This document shows positions 25,296 to 25,697 of a stretch of DNA of 25,697 bases, piece after piece. Within the stretch, counting starts at the first letter, position 1. Every line of letters starts with the position of its first letter. The notes under the pieces were generated by a model that had not been told where the DNA came from, did not search any database, and worked only from the letters and a program-made list of their open reading frames with translations. The stretch is taken from NCBI GenBank assembly GCA_964495805.1, contig CAZBWV010000085.1, positions 1 through 25,697 of the forward strand, written 5' to 3'. This DNA is from JALXCH01 sp964495805. GTDB taxonomy: Bacteria; Calditrichota; Calditrichia; RBG-13-44-9. Made by a program: the position numbers and the translations under genes.

Positions 25296-25516
25296 CTCCG
25301 GTTAGCTGGAAAGTTTTAGAATGTATTTTTAAGAAGGCAGGTTTTGTTTTTGAGCGGCAAATAGGAAGTCATCGTTCATATAGTAAACCCAATATATCCC
25401 GTCCACTTATTATCCCCAAATATAAAGAGATTGATTCATTTATCATCAATCGATTACTACGCACAGCAAAAATGGACCGCGAAACTTATTTTAAATATTT
25501 AAAAGATTGTAAATAA
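25283..25516 (+). CDS. hicA: HicA-like toxin (mRNA interferase)
   Basis: This 77-residue HicA/YcfA-family toxin has the double-stranded-RNA-binding-like fold. It opens with PRITPVSWKVLECIFKKAGF and contains the catalytic signature GSHRSY with H30, in the expected place. PLIIPKYKEID is the usual second half, where family members often read P.H..E. Members cleave mRNA and arrest growth until bound by HicB. It starts inside the end of hicB in another frame, so the two are translationally coupled. It is the last gene in the island. With the intact histidine it is probably functional. Confidence 0.85.
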   Translation: MPRITPVSWKVLECIFKKAGFVFERQIGSHRSYSKPNISRPLIIPKYKEIDSFIINRLLRTAKMDRETYFKYLKDCK

Positions 25517-25596
25517 TTGGCTTATTTAGATACTGTTTAAATCTGAAACATTTTATAAATTATTGTTAAGAAAAAATTAATGATTTTTCTTATTCG

Positions 25597-25641
25597 TTCG
25601 GATCCGAGGGTTGGGGGTTCGACTCCCTCCGGGCGTGCAAA
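25597..25641 (+). repeat. attR-like repeat, partial copy of tRNA-Arg 3' half
   Basis: Exact 45-base copy of 24041-24085, without the 5' half of the tRNA, so it is not a working tRNA gene. It marks the right end of the island. Native chromosome resumes at once, with a minus-strand gene ending 6 bases away. Confidence 0.85.
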
Positions 25642-25646
25642 ATCAC

Positions 25647-25697
25647 TCAGGTTTTGAGTACTTCTGCAATCACTTTGCGCAATTCATCCACTTTAAA
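25647..25697 (-). CDS. C-terminal end of a minus-strand gene (cut by window)
   Basis: The minus strand reads FKVDELRKVIAEVLKT and then a TGA at 25647-25649. It looks like an amphipathic C-terminal helix. Only 16 residues are visible, so no family can be named. Before the island inserted, this gene would have been convergent with tRNA-Arg and separated from it by only about 10 bases. Confidence 0.4.
   Translation of the reverse strand, partial: FKVDELRKVIAEVLKT

Larger units (their letters stand above)
24041..25641. mobile_element. Minimal tRNA-Arg-integrated island carrying hicBA
   Basis: About 1.5 kb of clearly AT-rich DNA lies between two 45-bp direct repeats derived from tRNA-Arg. Its gene content is a hicB-hicA pair and one doubtful short frame. 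No integrase, excisionase or transposase frame is visible. It could be a decayed integrative element that lost its recombinase, or a small satellite mobilised by an integrase elsewhere. The intact tRNA lies on the left, and the displaced partial copy with native flanking DNA on the right. Confidence 0.7.

Noticed and set aside
24041..25641. CRISPR or phage-defence island
   Set aside because: There are only two repeat copies, far apart and derived from a tRNA, with no spacers. The only recognisable cargo is hicBA, so an integrated element fits better.

Overview
The window most likely comes from a bacterium of the FCB superphylum, perhaps a Calditrichota-like lineage. The main evidence is three secreted proteins, at 8621-10369, 12058-14109 and 16067-16855, that end in the same C-terminal domain with a YPNPFN motif. 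This is a por/type IX-like sorting domain typical of that group. No rRNA is present, so the assignment is an inference. Most genes look like moderate-GC housekeeping or accessory chromosome. Two stretches are clearly more AT-rich: the repeat region at the left end and a small island at the right end.

Layout: 1-616 holds dispersed non-coding repeats. 617-4819 carries a NifX-like protein, then a two-gene unit (degenerate CCG-domain protein plus LutB-like LUD/ferredoxin protein), then an LhgO-type FAD oxidase. Together these suggest 2-hydroxyacid oxidation. 4916-8290 carries polX, pgsA and a degenerate receiver-HATPase protein. 8621-10369 is a secreted metallophosphatase. 10655-11772 is a tight operon of four small redox or membrane proteins (DUF1858, DUF6132-like, membrane thioredoxin, YgaP-like DUF2892). 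12058-16855 has a large secreted multidomain protein, a secreted beta-propeller protein, a cobalamin adenosyltransferase (cobO) and an N-terminally truncated propeller protein with a sorting tail.

17057-18660 is a complete tryptophan attenuation unit. It has a promoter, a 26-residue leader peptide with four consecutive Trp codons plus a fifth, competing hairpins, an intrinsic terminator and then a TrpB2-type tryptophan synthase beta chain. 18760-20675 holds two translationally coupled RNA methyltransferase genes (rlmD and a SpoU/TrmH-family gene). 20753-23863 is a three-gene signalling cassette: receiver-like/PATAN/GTPase, receiver-like/PATAN, and a protein that resembles the same GTPase without its P-loop.

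23916-24081 holds tRNA-Leu(UAG) and tRNA-Arg(UCG). The last 45 bases from the tRNA-Arg anticodon loop onward are repeated exactly at 25597-25641. They bracket about 1.5 kb of AT-rich DNA carrying a hicB-hicA toxin-antitoxin pair and no integrase. This looks like a minimal tRNA-targeted integrated element. The C-terminal end of a minus-strand gene follows directly after the distal repeat.

The strongest leads are the tRNA-bounded hicBA mini-island, the trp attenuator in front of a lone TrpB2 gene, and the PATAN/GTPase/pseudo-GTPase cassette.
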